A stretch of DNA of 64,000 nucleotides from Ruminococcus hominis (lineage in GTDB: Bacteria; Bacillota; Clostridia; Lachnospirales; Lachnospiraceae): assembly GCF_014287355.1 (NCBI RefSeq), contig NZ_JACOPE010000001.1, forward strand, positions 2,480,001-2,544,000, given 5' to 3'. A model generated the notes under the pieces. The model was not told where the DNA came from. It saw nothing but the letters and a program-made list of their open reading frames with translations, and did not search any database. Below, piece by piece: positions 41,519-51,862 of this stretch; position 1 is the first letter of the stretch; every line of letters begins with the position of its first letter. A program made the position numbers and the translations under genes.

Positions 41519-42800
41519 TTGACTCCTCCTCTATCAAAGCTTTGACCATCCCCACCAGATACAACGATCCCAGACAATAAATTGTCCTGTCTTTCTGATT
41601 GGATGTCACATAGTTCCATGCAGCCTTCAACGAATCCTGCACGATAACTGGTTTTTCTGTATATTGACGAAATATCTCTGCTAACTTTTCTGTATCTGCA
41701 GCACGCTTATCTGCTATATGTGTGATCACAAAAAAATCTGCATCCACATGCTGACAAAGACAAGCAATCATTTCCTCATAATCTTTATCTTCTACCACAG
41801 AAAATAAAATTCCAATTCCTGTAGTATCCTTTGGAACACTCTCAACAAATCTTTCGATTGCACTGATATTATGTGCCCCGTCAATGTAAATATGTGGGAG
41901 GACTTCTTCCATTCGCCCGCCTACTTTACATGCACTAAGTGTTTCCTGCCACTTTTGTAATTCTCCTTCAGTGCCAAACAGATAACGCATTACCTCCAAC
42001 GCAAGCATTGCATTCTCTACCTGATATCGTCCAGTGTTGTTTAGTTTCCATGTAACATCTCCATAATACGCATTTGCACATGAAAATGCAATATATTTCT
42101 CATCAATTTCAAGAATTTCGAACGCATTTTTCGAGACTTTTTTACATGAAATTCCAAGTTCTTTTGCACGTTTTTCAATCACCTGATTGCTTTCTTTTTG
42201 CCCTTCAATGTAAAAAGCCGGCACAGCATTTTTTAAGATTCCAGCCTTTTCCGTGGCAATTTCTTCCAATGTATTGCCAAGATACTGCATATGATCCATT
42301 CCAATTGATGTGATTACTGAACAGATTGGATGTTCAACACAATTCGTCGCATCCAGTCTTCCTCCAAGACCCGTTTCAAGCACTGCATACTCCACCTTCG
42401 CTTGTGCAAATGCTATCAGTACCATGCCAAATAAAAACTCGAAAAAAGTAGGATGTGGAAGACCATCTTCCACCATCCCTTCTACTTTTTCTTTGACCTG
42501 TTCAAATACATTTAGAAATGTATCATCATCGACCATTTGATGATTGATTACAATTCTTTCATTCATTTTTACTAAATGAGGAGACAGTGCAAGACCAACT
42601 GTCTTCCCCTGGGCACGAAGCATTGCATCCAGATAGGAACTTGTGGAACCTTTTCCATTTGTTCCTGCAACATGGATCACTTTTAAGCTATCCTGTGGAT
42701 TTCCAAGTCTCTTTAAAAACTCTTTCGTATGCTCCGGCGTATTTTTTTTTGTAAATTTTGGAATCTCATTAATGTATTCCACTGCCTTATCATAGGTCAT
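41505..42800 (-). CDS. folC: Folylpolyglutamate synthase / dihydrofolate synthase
   Basis: 431 residues, normal length. VIHVAGTNGKGSTSSYL (about 42-56) is the ATP-binding P-loop, followed by LSPHLVKMNERI and ETGLGGRLDATN. It adds glutamates to folates. The ATG at 42800 overlaps the LTA synthase stop, so the two are coupled. Confidence 0.95.
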   Translation of the reverse strand: MTYDKAVEYINEIPKFTKKNTPEHTKEFLKRLGNPQDSLKVIHVAGTNGKGSTSSYLDAMLRAQGKTVGLALSPHLVKMNERIVINHQMVDDDTFLNVFEQVKEKVEGMVEDGLPHPTFFEFLFGMVLIAFAQAKVEYAVLETGLGGRLDATNCVEHPICSVITSIGMDHMQYLGNTLEEIATEKAGILKNAVPAFYIEGQKESNQVIEKRAKELGISCKKVSKNAFEILEIDEKYIAFSCANAYYGDVTWKLNNTGRYQVENAMLALEVMRYLFGTEGELQKWQETLSACKVGGRMEEVLPHIYIDGAHNISAIERFVESVPKDTTGIGILFSVVEDKDYEEMIACLCQHVDADFFVITHIADKRAADTEKLAEIFRQYTEKPVIVQDSLKAAWNYVTSNQKDRTIYCLGSLYLVGMVKALIEEESNARF

Positions 42801-45016
42801 TATTGTTCTCCTGCGTCTTTTCCTACAAATGCATTTCTTCCTGTTTCCGGGTCATTCGGATCTGTCGGAAGTTCTTTTAATGCTCCGTCTTTATACTCAT
42901 ATTTCTTAGAAGTCCTGAAAATCGTATTACTTGAACCAACCTGCGCCACATAAACTACATCACCATCTTGTAATTCTGCTTCCTTTAGGTCAATTCGTGT
43001 ATTATTTAAAAATGAACTTGTCTGTTTTTCATCATTGATATAAATCTTACTATATTTTGTAAAATTCTCTCCATAAAGGCTATAAGTTCCATCCAACTGT
43101 TCTACAATATCCGAAATAGATGTGTCTTTCACACCCATAACCATATGACCTTCTGTGATCGGCTTGCCTGTATTTTCATATACATACTGATTTCCATATA
43201 AAACGTCATACTGGAGCAGTTCAAGATCTGCCAGATAATTCTTTGTATCTTTTCTCTGCTGATGGTAATTAAAAAATGTTCCTGTATGGATATCTAAACG
43301 ATCAAACACTTCTGCCATAATCTGATATGCTGCATAGTTTCCGTCTTTCTTTTCCAATCCAATGTTATCCCAAATAACATAATTTGTATTATAAAGATAT
43401 TTGCTCTTCATATCTTTTGCTTCAAGTCCCATTGTAGGAAGATGATCTCCATAAAATACAACTACTGTCGGTTCTCCGCGTTTTTCCAACGCTTCAATCA
43501 ACTGACCTGCAAATTTGTCCATCTCATGAACTTCATTTACATAATATTCCCATGCATTTCGCTTTCCTTCGTCTTCCACACCACTGACAATAATTTCAGG
43601 ATCATCCAAAACTTTTTCTGTCGGATAATCTCCATGTCCCTGCACACTGATTGTCATAACAAAATCCTGCTGCTTCGTTGTATCCATTGACTCTAAAATA
43701 TGTGGAACAAGAATATCGTCTGTTGCCCATCCTTTCGGTGTTGTCTGAAGCACATTCATAAATTCCTTGCTTGTGTAATGGTCAAATCCCATATGATTAT
43801 AAACTTGTGCACGACTATAGAAATTACCTGTATTATTATGAAGTGCCTCTGCACCATATCCCAATTTTTCCAGTGATGATGCCGCACTTTCAATTACTTT
43901 TGTCTTTGCATAAGTTTTATATGGATACTCTCCAGGTCCGAAGAAACGCATACTCATTCCTGTAAGCACTTCAAACTCTGTATTTGCAGTTCCTGCCCCT
44001 ACAGACGGCACCTTAAAATATCCTGATGAATATTCACTGTATAATTTGCGCAAATTCGGAATTGGATCTTCTGAAAACTGCAGCCATTCTACTTCTGTCG
44101 GATCAAAATAAGACTCTAACTGTACAAATAGAATGTTCGGTTTGTCTTCATCTGACAGACTTGTCTCACTTACATTCAGCGCACCATCTTTATTGATAGC
44201 TTCCATCGTCTCTTTGCTGTAACCTGCCGGTTCGGATATTCCTGTATTAAATACACTCGCTGTAAAACAGTATGGGAATCCATAATCTTCATAAGCAAAT
44301 GCAATATTTCCAAAGTAATTTGAAATCACACGTTTATCAATTGCCACATCCGTAAGTACAACATATCCCATTAAACTTACAATCAATCCACAAAATGCAA
44401 CAACCCTATGCATCTTACCGGTATACTGTCCACCACGTCTCCACATTGAAATCACCCATATTACTACTGCAATGATTCCAACGATCAACATGATCAATTC
44501 CATTTTCCCAAAATAATTTCCTGTCAACGAAATAGCATCTGACAATACTTTTAAATCCTGTGCATTAAATGGTGTTACACGTTTCATTAACATATACCCA
44601 TTTGTAATACCCAGTATCAGCCAGAATACACTAATCAGAATACGGGCAAATACCCGTCGCCTCACCAGATATACAATCATCAATGTTGCAAATATCAGAT
44701 AAGCATTGAACAAAAATACCTTTGGCGTCTCTATCATATAGAGCCATGCCTGAATCAACGAATGTCTTGAAATCCCCTCTATAAAGAAATTCAAAATACA
44801 TGCTAAAAGGAAATGAAATACCAGCGAAAATCGATTCATAAATCGGTACACTGGCTGCATCTTCTTTGCAAACCTGCTGTTTCTTCTTTCCTCAAGAATT
44901 CGTTGTCGTCGTGCCTTACTCTCTTTCCAATGTGCCTTGATATCTTCCTTTTTCAAATTTTTTATCTTATGAAATGTACCTTTGATATCCGGCTTTTTTA
45001 TATGCACCTTCTTCAT
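42800..45016 (-). CDS. LTA synthase family sulfatase-fold phosphotransferase
   Basis: 738 residues. Five transmembrane helices in the first 250 residues and an extracellular sulfatase-like domain (about 285-590). VGAGTANTEFEVLTGMS near residue 340 holds the nucleophilic Thr, and VVFYGDHLPTMG near 520 the metal site. It would add glycerol phosphate to teichoic acid or modify glycans. A long C-terminal part (from about 600) is outside too. ATG at 45016 behind AGAGAGGA. Confidence 0.85.
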   Translation of the reverse strand: MKKVHIKKPDIKGTFHKIKNLKKEDIKAHWKESKARRQRILEERRNSRFAKKMQPVYRFMNRFSLVFHFLLACILNFFIEGISRHSLIQAWLYMIETPKVFLFNAYLIFATLMIVYLVRRRVFARILISVFWLILGITNGYMLMKRVTPFNAQDLKVLSDAISLTGNYFGKMELIMLIVGIIAVVIWVISMWRRGGQYTGKMHRVVAFCGLIVSLMGYVVLTDVAIDKRVISNYFGNIAFAYEDYGFPYCFTASVFNTGISEPAGYSKETMEAINKDGALNVSETSLSDEDKPNILFVQLESYFDPTEVEWLQFSEDPIPNLRKLYSEYSSGYFKVPSVGAGTANTEFEVLTGMSMRFFGPGEYPYKTYAKTKVIESAASSLEKLGYGAEALHNNTGNFYSRAQVYNHMGFDHYTSKEFMNVLQTTPKGWATDDILVPHILESMDTTKQQDFVMTISVQGHGDYPTEKVLDDPEIIVSGVEDEGKRNAWEYYVNEVHEMDKFAGQLIEALEKRGEPTVVVFYGDHLPTMGLEAKDMKSKYLYNTNYVIWDNIGLEKKDGNYAAYQIMAEVFDRLDIHTGTFFNYHQQRKDTKNYLADLELLQYDVLYGNQYVYENTGKPITEGHMVMGVKDTSISDIVEQLDGTYSLYGENFTKYSKIYINDEKQTSSFLNNTRIDLKEAELQDGDVVYVAQVGSSNTIFRTSKKYEYKDGALKELPTDPNDPETGRNAFVGKDAGEQ

Positions 45017-45175
45017 TGATATCCTCTCTGTTCTAATCTGTTACGTTATCTCTTACATGTTTTTTAGTCTATAAGACATTGTTCCAAAATGTCCAAAACG
45101 GGGATAATCAACATATGCTGTCAATCCATCCCCATCTCAGATATATCATTTACAGACATTTTAAATCTGTATATT

Positions 45176-47833
45176 CTATCGCTTTAATCCTTCCAGACGT
45201 TCCTGAACCTGTGCCAGCATCTGTGTATATTTTTCCAGTTTCTCTTTTTCTTCCTGTACTTTTGCTTCTGGTGCTTTGCTTACAAAACGTTCATTTGAAA
45301 GCATACCTTTCGCTCTTGCGATTTCTTTTGTGAGCTTCTCTTCTTCTTTTTTCAGACGCTCTAATTCCTGCTCAAAATCAACCAGCTCTTCCATTGGAAG
45401 ATATACAGTTGCTCCCGGAACTACAATAGATACTGCATCATCTGCAACATCTTTCTTTTCGTAGTGAAGAATAATGTCACTTGCAAGCATCAGTGGTTTT
45501 ACAGAATTTTTAAATACTTCTAAGGCTTCCATTAAGGATTTATTACTGCTAACAATATAAACTTTTGTACGTTTATTGTTTGGAACATTCATCTCTGCAC
45601 GCATATTTCTGATTCCGCGTGTAATTGCTTTTACATGCTCCATTACCTCTGTTGCTCTTGGGAATTCCCATTCCGTTTTATACTCAGGCCATTTTGACAT
45701 CATCAAAGATTCTTCTTCCGGTACAAGTGCGCCATAAATCTCTTCTGTGATAAATGGCATAAATGGATGAAGTAATTTCAATGCCTGTCCAAGAACTGTC
45801 TTAAGTACCCACAAAACGCACTGTGCTGACTGTGAATCCTCTTCTGCATGATAAATACGATATTTTGCAATCTCTACATACCAGTCACAGAACTCATCCC
45901 AGACGAAATCATGTACTTTCTGAACTGCGATTCCAAGTTCAAATTTGTCCATGTTCTCTGTCATTTCTTTTGTCAGACTGTTTACTTTTGAAAGAATCCA
46001 TCTGTCTGCCGGTTTTAACAAGAAATCTTCTGGCTCTTCTACAACATTTTTCTCCATATTCATCATAATGAATCGAGATGCATTCCATACTTTATTTGCA
46101 AAATTACGGCTTGCCTCAACACGTTCATTATAGAAACGCATATCATTACCAGGTGCATTACCTGTAACCAGTGTCAGACGAAGTGCGTCTGCACCATACT
46201 GATCGATAATCTCCAATGGATCGATACCATTTCCAAGAGATTTACTCATCTTACGTCCCTGTGAATCACGAACCAATCCATGGATCAATACTGTATTAAA
46301 TGGACACTTGCCTGTATGCTCAATTCCTGAGAATACCATACGGATTACCCAGAAGAAAATGATGTCATATCCTGTTACAAGTACATCTGTTGGATAGAAG
46401 TAATCCAAATCTTCTGTTTTCTCCGGCCAGCCAAGTGTAGAGAATGGCCACAATGCTGAACTAAACCATGTATCCAGAGTATCTTCATCCTGTGTGAAAT
46501 GTGTACATCCACAATGTGGGCATTTCTCCGGTGCTTCTTTTGCAACTACAAATTCACCGCATTCATCACAATAATATGCAGGGATTCTGTGTCCCCACCA
46601 TATCTGACGTGAAATACACCAGTCTTTGATATTCTCAAGCCAGTGCAGATAAATCTTATCAAAACGTTCTGGAACAAACTTTAATTCTCCGCTCTTCAAA
46701 GCTTCAATCGCTGGTTTTGCAAGCTCTTCCATCTTTACAAACCACTGCTGTTTGATCAATGGCTCTACTGTTGTTCCGCAACGGTCATGTGTTCCTACAT
46801 TGTGAGAATGTGGAACTACTTTCACAAGATATCCCTGTGCATCCAGATCTGCTACGATTGCTTTTCTTGCTTCATAGCGGTCCATTCCTGCATATTTGCC
46901 ACCTTTATCATTGATTGTAGCATCATCATTCATGATATTGATCTCTGGAAGGTTATGACGTTTTCCAACTTCAAAGTCATTCGGGTCATGTGCAGGTGTG
47001 ATCTTAACCGCACCGGTTCCAAATTCTTTATCTACATAATAATCTGCAACGATTGGAATTTCTTTGTTAACCAATGGAAGCAATACATTCTTACCAACGA
47101 TATCTTTATATCTCTCGTCATCCGGATGTACGGCGATTGCACTATCTCCAAGCATTGTCTCTGGACGTGTTGTAGCAATCTCAAGGAATCTGTCTGTTCC
47201 TACGATTGGATACTTAATATGCCAGAAATTACCATTCTGCTCTTCATGTTCTACCTCTGCATCAGACAACGATGTCTTACACTTCGGACACCAGTTAATG
47301 ATACGAGAACCTTTGTAAATATATCCTTTTTCATACAGATTAATAAACACTTCCTCTACAGCTTTAGAACATCCCTCATCCATTGTAAAACGTTCTCTGT
47401 CCCAGTCGCAGGAAATACCCAGTTTCTTCAACTGATTTTCAATTGTTCCCGCATACTCTTCTTTCCACTGCCATGTACGCTCCAAGAATCCTTCACGTCC
47501 AAGTTCTTTCTTATCAATTCCTTCTGCCTTTAACTGATTTGTTACTTTTACTTCTGTAGAAATGGCAGCATGGTCTGTTCCCGGAATCCATAATGCATTG
47601 TATCCCTGCATTCTCTTATAACGGATCAGAATATCCTGTAATGTATTGTCTAACGCATGTCCCATATGAAGCTTACCAGTAATATTCGGTGGTGGCATTA
47701 CCGTTGTAAATGGTTTCTTACTGCGGTCTACTTCCGCATGAAAATATTTGTTCTCACACCATCTTTCATATGTCTTTTGCTCAATTGCTTTTGGATCATA
47801 AGTTTTTGCCAGTTCTTTACTCACAATTTTCAT
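45176..47833 (-). CDS. valS: Valyl-tRNA synthetase
   Basis: 885 residues. Class I signatures: [14 protein letters not shown] near residue 50 and [11 protein letters not shown] near 530; an editing domain between, with [17 protein letters not shown]; and a C-terminal coiled coil (about 815-880) that binds tRNA. ATG at 47833 behind AAAGGAGG. Controlled by the upstream T-box leader (48062-48346). Confidence 0.97.
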   Translation of the reverse strand: MKIVSKELAKTYDPKAIEQKTYERWCENKYFHAEVDRSKKPFTTVMPPPNITGKLHMGHALDNTLQDILIRYKRMQGYNALWIPGTDHAAISTEVKVTNQLKAEGIDKKELGREGFLERTWQWKEEYAGTIENQLKKLGISCDWDRERFTMDEGCSKAVEEVFINLYEKGYIYKGSRIINWCPKCKTSLSDAEVEHEEQNGNFWHIKYPIVGTDRFLEIATTRPETMLGDSAIAVHPDDERYKDIVGKNVLLPLVNKEIPIVADYYVDKEFGTGAVKITPAHDPNDFEVGKRHNLPEINIMNDDATINDKGGKYAGMDRYEARKAIVADLDAQGYLVKVVPHSHNVGTHDRCGTTVEPLIKQQWFVKMEELAKPAIEALKSGELKFVPERFDKIYLHWLENIKDWCISRQIWWGHRIPAYYCDECGEFVVAKEAPEKCPHCGCTHFTQDEDTLDTWFSSALWPFSTLGWPEKTEDLDYFYPTDVLVTGYDIIFFWVIRMVFSGIEHTGKCPFNTVLIHGLVRDSQGRKMSKSLGNGIDPLEIIDQYGADALRLTLVTGNAPGNDMRFYNERVEASRNFANKVWNASRFIMMNMEKNVVEEPEDFLLKPADRWILSKVNSLTKEMTENMDKFELGIAVQKVHDFVWDEFCDWYVEIAKYRIYHAEEDSQSAQCVLWVLKTVLGQALKLLHPFMPFITEEIYGALVPEEESLMMSKWPEYKTEWEFPRATEVMEHVKAITRGIRNMRAEMNVPNNKRTKVYIVSSNKSLMEALEVFKNSVKPLMLASDIILHYEKKDVADDAVSIVVPGATVYLPMEELVDFEQELERLKKEEEKLTKEIARAKGMLSNERFVSKAPEAKVQEEKEKLEKYTQMLAQVQERLEGLKR

Positions 47834-47927
47834 GATGTCCTCCTTTTGTTTTCATATTATTTTATTTTTTTTGATTTGTCACTATGAGTCACAATTTTTT
47901 CACATAAAGTGGAATTGTCAAAATATT

Positions 47928-48059
47928 CAAGTCGAACGTCCGTGAGACTTGACGCGTGATTCTGGTCAGCAAAGCTGACATATTCCTATCAGAATCACTG
48001 CGCATCCTAAGCGGAGCGTTTTTTATATATTAGGAAAGGACTTTCCTAATATATAAAAA
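47928..48059. repeat. Palindromes between T-box terminator and valS
   Basis: A perfect 40-bp palindrome (48020-48059, 19-base arms of ATATATTAGGAAAG type) is preceded toward valS by a nested hairpin (47954-48003) pairing GCGTGATTCTG with CAGAATCACTGCGC around GTCAGCAAAGCTGAC, and a smaller hairpin (47929-47950). These occupy most of the leader between the T-box terminator and valS. The origin may be a small palindromic element. Confidence 0.65.
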
Positions 48060-48061
48060 TA

Positions 48062-48093
48062 CGCCCTTCATATACTTCCGTACATAAAGGGCG
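48062..48093 (-). terminator. Terminator stem of the valS T-box
   Basis: CGCCCTTTATGTACGG with matching AAGGGCG and a following T-run. It is the OFF conformation of the riboswitch. Confidence 0.85.
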
Positions 48094-48346
48094 AATCATC
48101 GCGGTACCACCTTAAGTTCATATACAGACAACTCTTCTGTATACCTCTTTGTTCTATAACGTAAACAACCACGAGATATCCTACTTAATTTCAAATATCC
48201 AATTCCAAAGCTACCTTCCACAACCCTTTTTCGAAATCATCTCACAGCCTTTGGATGATTCTCTCTGACGATAGTAATTATGTACTCCTCTTTTTCATTA
48301 TCTTTATATCTTATTCATATTGATTAGAATACTATCTTCTAACGCA
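48062..48346 (-). promoter_or_regulatory. T-box riboswitch of valS
   Basis: On the minus strand, TTAAGGTGGTACCGCG (48101-48116) is the T-box sequence. An antiterminator/terminator pair follows: the terminator stem CGCCCTT...AAGGGCG (48062-48093) with T-run TTTTT. Stem I includes GAGAATCATCC...AAAGG. Uncharged tRNA-Val binding would open the terminator and allow valS expression. The specifier codon was not resolved. Confidence 0.9.
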
Positions 48347-48352
48347 CATTAT

Positions 48353-48381
48353 ACTATAGCTTTCAATGGAGGTTTTGTCAA
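48353..48381 (-). promoter_or_regulatory. Promoter of the valS leader
   Basis: TTGACA (48376-48381) with 17 bp to TATAGT (48353-48358). Just upstream of the T-box leader. Confidence 0.75.
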
Positions 48382-48420
48382 GATATTAAAGTGTATTTGA
48401 TTCATGAAATTGCTATTTAG

Positions 48421-48542
48421 TTCACGACAGCCCCAAGCAAGAAAAAGACTATGCACTCCTGCGGGAGCTTCGTCGGGCAAACCCGACTCCAATTCGCTGG
48501 ATTGCATAGTCTTTTCTTGCTTTGTGGTGTATCGTGATTGAA
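48421..48542. repeat. Long hairpin in block 1, left side
   Basis: Left arm TTCACGACAGCCCCAAGC... and right arm ending GTATCGTGATTGAA pair over about 38 bases, including AAGCAAGAAAAAGACTATGC with GCATAGTCTTTTCTTGC. The apex has a smaller hairpin with CGGG/CCCG. Confidence 0.75.
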
Positions 48543-48580
48543 ATAGGTGGGGCGATGATGGATTTACTTTTCTGGTGCCT

Positions 48581-48845
48581 GATGTATCTATATCATGAGG
48601 TTATTTGCTTGTACAGATGTCTTTGTGGCAACTGATGTATCTGCACTAGCTTGATATTCGCTGTTGCAGATGCTCTATTGACAACTGATGTATCTGCACT
48701 GCCTAGATATTCACTGTTGCAGATGCTCTTTTTGGGCCCACCGTATCTGCAACTTGCTTTTCATTGAACTTGCAGATACTTTTCAGCCTGCCTGTCATGT
48801 ACAATTGCATCTGCATCTTGCCTTTTCTGGGATTTGAGGATACTG
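48581..48845. repeat. 53-bp tandem repeats, block 1
   Basis: Units begin at 48581, 48634, 48687 and 48740, exactly 53 bp apart, with a related degenerate tail from 48793. Each has GTATCTGCA (or GTATCTATA) and about 25 bases later the complement TGCAGAT, so each could fold into a hairpin. Confidence 0.8.
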
Positions 48846-48994
48846 CCTTCGCAAATTTTGCATCTACATCTCACATTTTCGATAACGTGCGGATGCTCCC
48901 CATCAAAATTTTGCATCTTCAATTTCCGAAAATCCACTATCGCAGATATCGTCGCTCGATATCCTTTGAGTTCTATTTACTTCACAACTTGAGC

Positions 48995-49234
48995 CAATAC
49001 ATTACTAAAAAAAATTGATATAAGAAATTCGAGCGAATATGGAGTGAGCGTTGGAGACACTTAGAGCGTAAATTTTTGCGTTAATGAATTTGAACGAACA
49101 TGTTTGAAGCTGCGTAGCAGCAAGTTTGAATTCAAATTCATTTGCTTTTAGCAAAAATTTACGCTCTTATGTGTCTCCCGCTCATGGAATCTAAGCAAGA
49201 ATTCTTATATCAATTTTTTTAAGGAACGTATTGC
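48995..49234. repeat. 240-bp palindrome in block 1
   Basis: Outer arms AAATTGATATAAGAA (49012 region) and TTCTTATATCAATTT (49201 region), extended by CAATAC/GTATTG. Inner arms pair GAGACACTTAGAGCGTAAAT with ATTTACGCTCTTATGTGTCT. The apex TTGAAGCTGCGTAGCAGCAA is a small hairpin. A short version lacking the inner part is at 52010-52062. Confidence 0.8.
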
Positions 49235-49245
49235 CACCCAGTGAA

Positions 49246-50766
49246 CTAAATAGCAAGCCTCACATATGGACTTACAATTGTATTCCCCTGCGAATCAACT
49301 CCTCCTGTCCCGCTAAAGAACCACAAGTACATCTGATCCACCTGATCTTCATCTATGACATAAATCAATGTATAATCCAGTTCTTCTCCTGCTGCAAGTG
49401 GGTGCCACAGAGCTTGTTTTAAACGCTGATTTCCATCTGTATAGTACATTTTATCAAAGTAAACCGGAAAACTGCTGCCATCTGATGACATCCATTGTAA
49501 TGAATAATTCTCGTTCACTGATACATAAGAATCATCCGCTTTTACTATTGTGCCATCTTCCATAGAAGCTAATGTTGTCAAATCCGGTGCGATAGGTACT
49601 CCATCTTCTTTGTTCCATTCACTTTGTGTATCTCCGCAATTTTTTGCTGTCATGCGAACGATTACATACTTCGAATTTACTTTTTCTATTCCTTCAATTT
49701 CACCATTTTCATTCAAGACACCTCTGTCATGTGATTTTAATGTTCCATCTTCATTCATCCATGGTGCCATTTCATTTTCGTAGTCGATGAAATTTTCTTT
49801 TGGATATTCAGCTAATGAAATGCTATCTGCCACCTCTACCGAATTTACAACAAAGCGAATATCCTCTACCTCGTTTTTTAATGCTTCATCTTCTAGCATT
49901 GGATCTGTTATTTCATCACCAATCTCATAAATATCTTCCGCCGCAATTTTCTTTAGACCTACTTTTTCTTTTTCTAATTTTTTCTGCTCTGCCTTCGCTT
50001 CTTTGATTTCTTCCTCTGTTGCATATGGAACCACCTCGTCAAGCACTGTCACTTTTAAACCTTCGGCAACCTTCAATATCTCTTCATATGGCAAATCACT
50101 TCTGCTCCATATTTGGATCGCATACCCTTCATTTTCATCATACAGATAAATATTTTTAACTGTATCATCACTATCAATATAAAAATCCTCTCTGACATAT
50201 ACATCGACCTGCTGTTCTCCCAGGTTCATAACCTTCTGCTGCTGGCTTCTTTTATAATTCATAAATTCTTCTGTCTGTCCCATTCGTTCGATATAATCCA
50301 GCTCTGATGCATTCATCGGAATAATACTGATTCCGCCACCTGTTTTATCATTATGCCATTTTCCATAATTCGCAGTATTTTCACCTCCACGTTCATACCC
50401 TTCCGGCATATATGTTGGCTCTACGGAAATTGCATGTGCTTCTTTTGTACGGTCTACCTGAAATGTATATTGAATGGAATCGCCTTTCTCTGATTTCAAT
50501 ACGGCCATATACTTATTAGCTGCAAATCCAACAACACTAAGACCGGCGGTTACTGCAATCGCTGCCACTGCAATTTTCCAAGTATGATATTTACTTGTGG
50601 ATTTCTTATTATGATGAATCCCAAGACATTCATACGTATCCTTGATACGCTGATTTACGTATTCCGGAGTTTCTATATCTTCTGATAAAATCTTTTTAAT
50701 TTCCTGATCTGAATATTCTCTTTTCACACTATTTTTGTTTTTATTATTCATAAAATCCTTAGACAT
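49246..50766 (-). CDS. Putative anti-sigma protein with DUF4367-like domain
   Basis: 506 residues. A cytoplasmic N-terminus (1-60) that would bind the sigma factor, one transmembrane helix (about 64-82) and an extracellular part. The DUF4367-like domain (about 110-240) has EPTYMPEGYERGG and GEQQVDVYVRED. A second domain (about 290-500) follows with LDYTLIYVIDEDQ. It lies 4 bp after the ECF sigma gene. The last codons and stop lie in the inverted repeat of block 1. Confidence 0.75.
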   Translation of the reverse strand: MSKDFMNNKNKNSVKREYSDQEIKKILSEDIETPEYVNQRIKDTYECLGIHHNKKSTSKYHTWKIAVAAIAVTAGLSVVGFAANKYMAVLKSEKGDSIQYTFQVDRTKEAHAISVEPTYMPEGYERGGENTANYGKWHNDKTGGGISIIPMNASELDYIERMGQTEEFMNYKRSQQQKVMNLGEQQVDVYVREDFYIDSDDTVKNIYLYDENEGYAIQIWSRSDLPYEEILKVAEGLKVTVLDEVVPYATEEEIKEAKAEQKKLEKEKVGLKKIAAEDIYEIGDEITDPMLEDEALKNEVEDIRFVVNSVEVADSISLAEYPKENFIDYENEMAPWMNEDGTLKSHDRGVLNENGEIEGIEKVNSKYVIVRMTAKNCGDTQSEWNKEDGVPIAPDLTTLASMEDGTIVKADDSYVSVNENYSLQWMSSDGSSFPVYFDKMYYTDGNQRLKQALWHPLAAGEELDYTLIYVIDEDQVDQMYLWFFSGTGGVDSQGNTIVSPYVRLAI

Positions 50767-50770
50767 ACGC

Positions 50771-51286
50771 TCATCTCCTTCCTTGCGCCAGTTCCATTGT
50801 ATGCATTTTCTTTACTTCTTTTCTTCCTCTGGACAACCTTGTTTTTACTGTGTTTTCTTCCATCTCAAGTAGTTGTGCAATTTCCCTGACCTTAAATCCT
50901 TCTGCATAATACAGAATTAAAACCGTCCGATATTTTTCATCCAATTGATTCATTAATTCCTCGAATTCATATCTTGCTGTACTCATCCCCGCGTCTCCCT
51001 GCTCTGAAATCACATCATATGAACATTCTCGCTTTCCTTTTCGTAAAATGTCATTACACTTATTTATCAAAATCCGTATCAGCCAGGTTTTAAAATATTT
51101 TCTTTCTTTTAAACTATCTATTTTTTCGTAGCATACAATAATGGTATCCTGTATTGCATCCGCAATATCTGCTTCGGAATCAAGATAACTTCTTGCTACT
51201 TTATATAAATCTCCCTTTACCATTTCAATCAATTGCACAAATGCCTGGTCATCCTTCTTTTGTGCTCGTTTCACAAGATATTCCAC
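50771..51286 (-). CDS. ECF-family RNA polymerase sigma factor
   Basis: 171 residues from the GTG at 51286 behind AAAGGAGGG; the in-frame TTG at 51304 is not the start. Sigma region 2 (about 10-75, ADIADAIQDTIIVCYEKI) and region 4 (about 110-160, YRTVLILYYAEGFKVREIAQLLEMEENTVKTRLSRGRKEVKK). It likely directs transcription of its own operon and envelope genes, controlled by the next gene's product. Confidence 0.9.
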   Translation of the reverse strand: MEYLVKRAQKKDDQAFVQLIEMVKGDLYKVARSYLDSEADIADAIQDTIIVCYEKIDSLKERKYFKTWLIRILINKCNDILRKGKRECSYDVISEQGDAGMSTARYEFEELMNQLDEKYRTVLILYYAEGFKVREIAQLLEMEENTVKTRLSRGRKEVKKMHTMELAQGRR

Positions 51287-51427
51287 ACTACTCCCTCCTT
51301 TCAATTATTTGTAAATTGAAAATCGATTTTCCTTTTTTCACTTATTAGACGTTTCAGTATCTTATTTCGTTTCATTATTTCTGCGGAATTTCTATTTAAT
51401 TCACTAAGTTGGATAAGCATCCCTTAG

Positions 51428-51634
51428 AAAAATATTTGATATGAATTTCTGTTCAGACTCCGTCAGCGGGAAATACATAAAGGTCAGAATTATTACTAAA
51501 AACAGAGCTTAGAAACCAGCAACTCGGGCTGTGCCCTCAAACAGCAAGTTTCTAAGCTCTAACGTAAAATTCTGGCCTTTTACTATTTCCAATCGCTTCC
51601 TTTGTATTCGCAGAAATTCATATCAAATATTTTT
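51428..51634. repeat. 207-bp palindrome in block 2
   Basis: Outer arms match exactly over 24 bases (AATATTTGATATGAATTTCT and its complement). Inner pairs include AAAGGTCAGAATT with AATTCTGGCCTTT, and AGAGCTTAGAAAC with GTTTCTAAGCTCT. The inside differs from the palindromes of block 1. Confidence 0.8.
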
Positions 51635-51700
51635 TCTCAGTACGTTATCGCAAATCTAATGAATTAAAAAGCAGAGCTTTACTGAACAGGCACTGGTATC

Positions 51701-51862
51701 TCATGTATCTACACATCTCGCTTATTCAATGTTGTAGATATCTTTGTGGTAATCGTTGTATCTGCAAGGCTTGATATTCGCTATTACAGATGTTCTTTTC
51801 TTGACCAATGTATCTGCAACTTGCTTTTCTTTGAGCTTGCAGATACTTTTAAGCCTGCCTGT
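51701..51862. repeat. 52-53-bp tandem repeats, block 2
   Basis: GTATCT occurs at 51705, 51758 and 51810, spaced 53 and 52 bp. The last unit and the following GCCTGCCTGTCATGTACAAT are nearly identical to block 1. Confidence 0.75.

Larger units (their letters stand above)
48412..49254. other. Non-coding inverted-repeat-bounded block 1
   Basis: 843 bp flanked by GCTATTTAGTTCAC (48412-48425) and its exact complement GTGAACTAAATAGC (49241-49254). Inside: a long hairpin (48421-48542), a tandem array with a period of 53 bp (48581-48792), and a 240-bp palindrome (48995-49234). No gene is supported. The right inverted repeat overlaps the end of the gene at 49246. Block 2 (51393-52080) has the same ends and array. 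Confidence 0.8.

Noticed and set aside
48581..48845. Possible CRISPR array
   Set aside because: The whole 53-bp unit is similar from copy to copy, so there are no unrelated spacers; repeats are degenerate and no cas gene is in the window.
48764..49018. Plus-strand open frame in block 1 (84 codons)
   Set aside because: It lies in tandem-repeat and palindrome DNA, has no ribosome site, and the similar DNA in block 2 gives a protein that is broken up in a different way.
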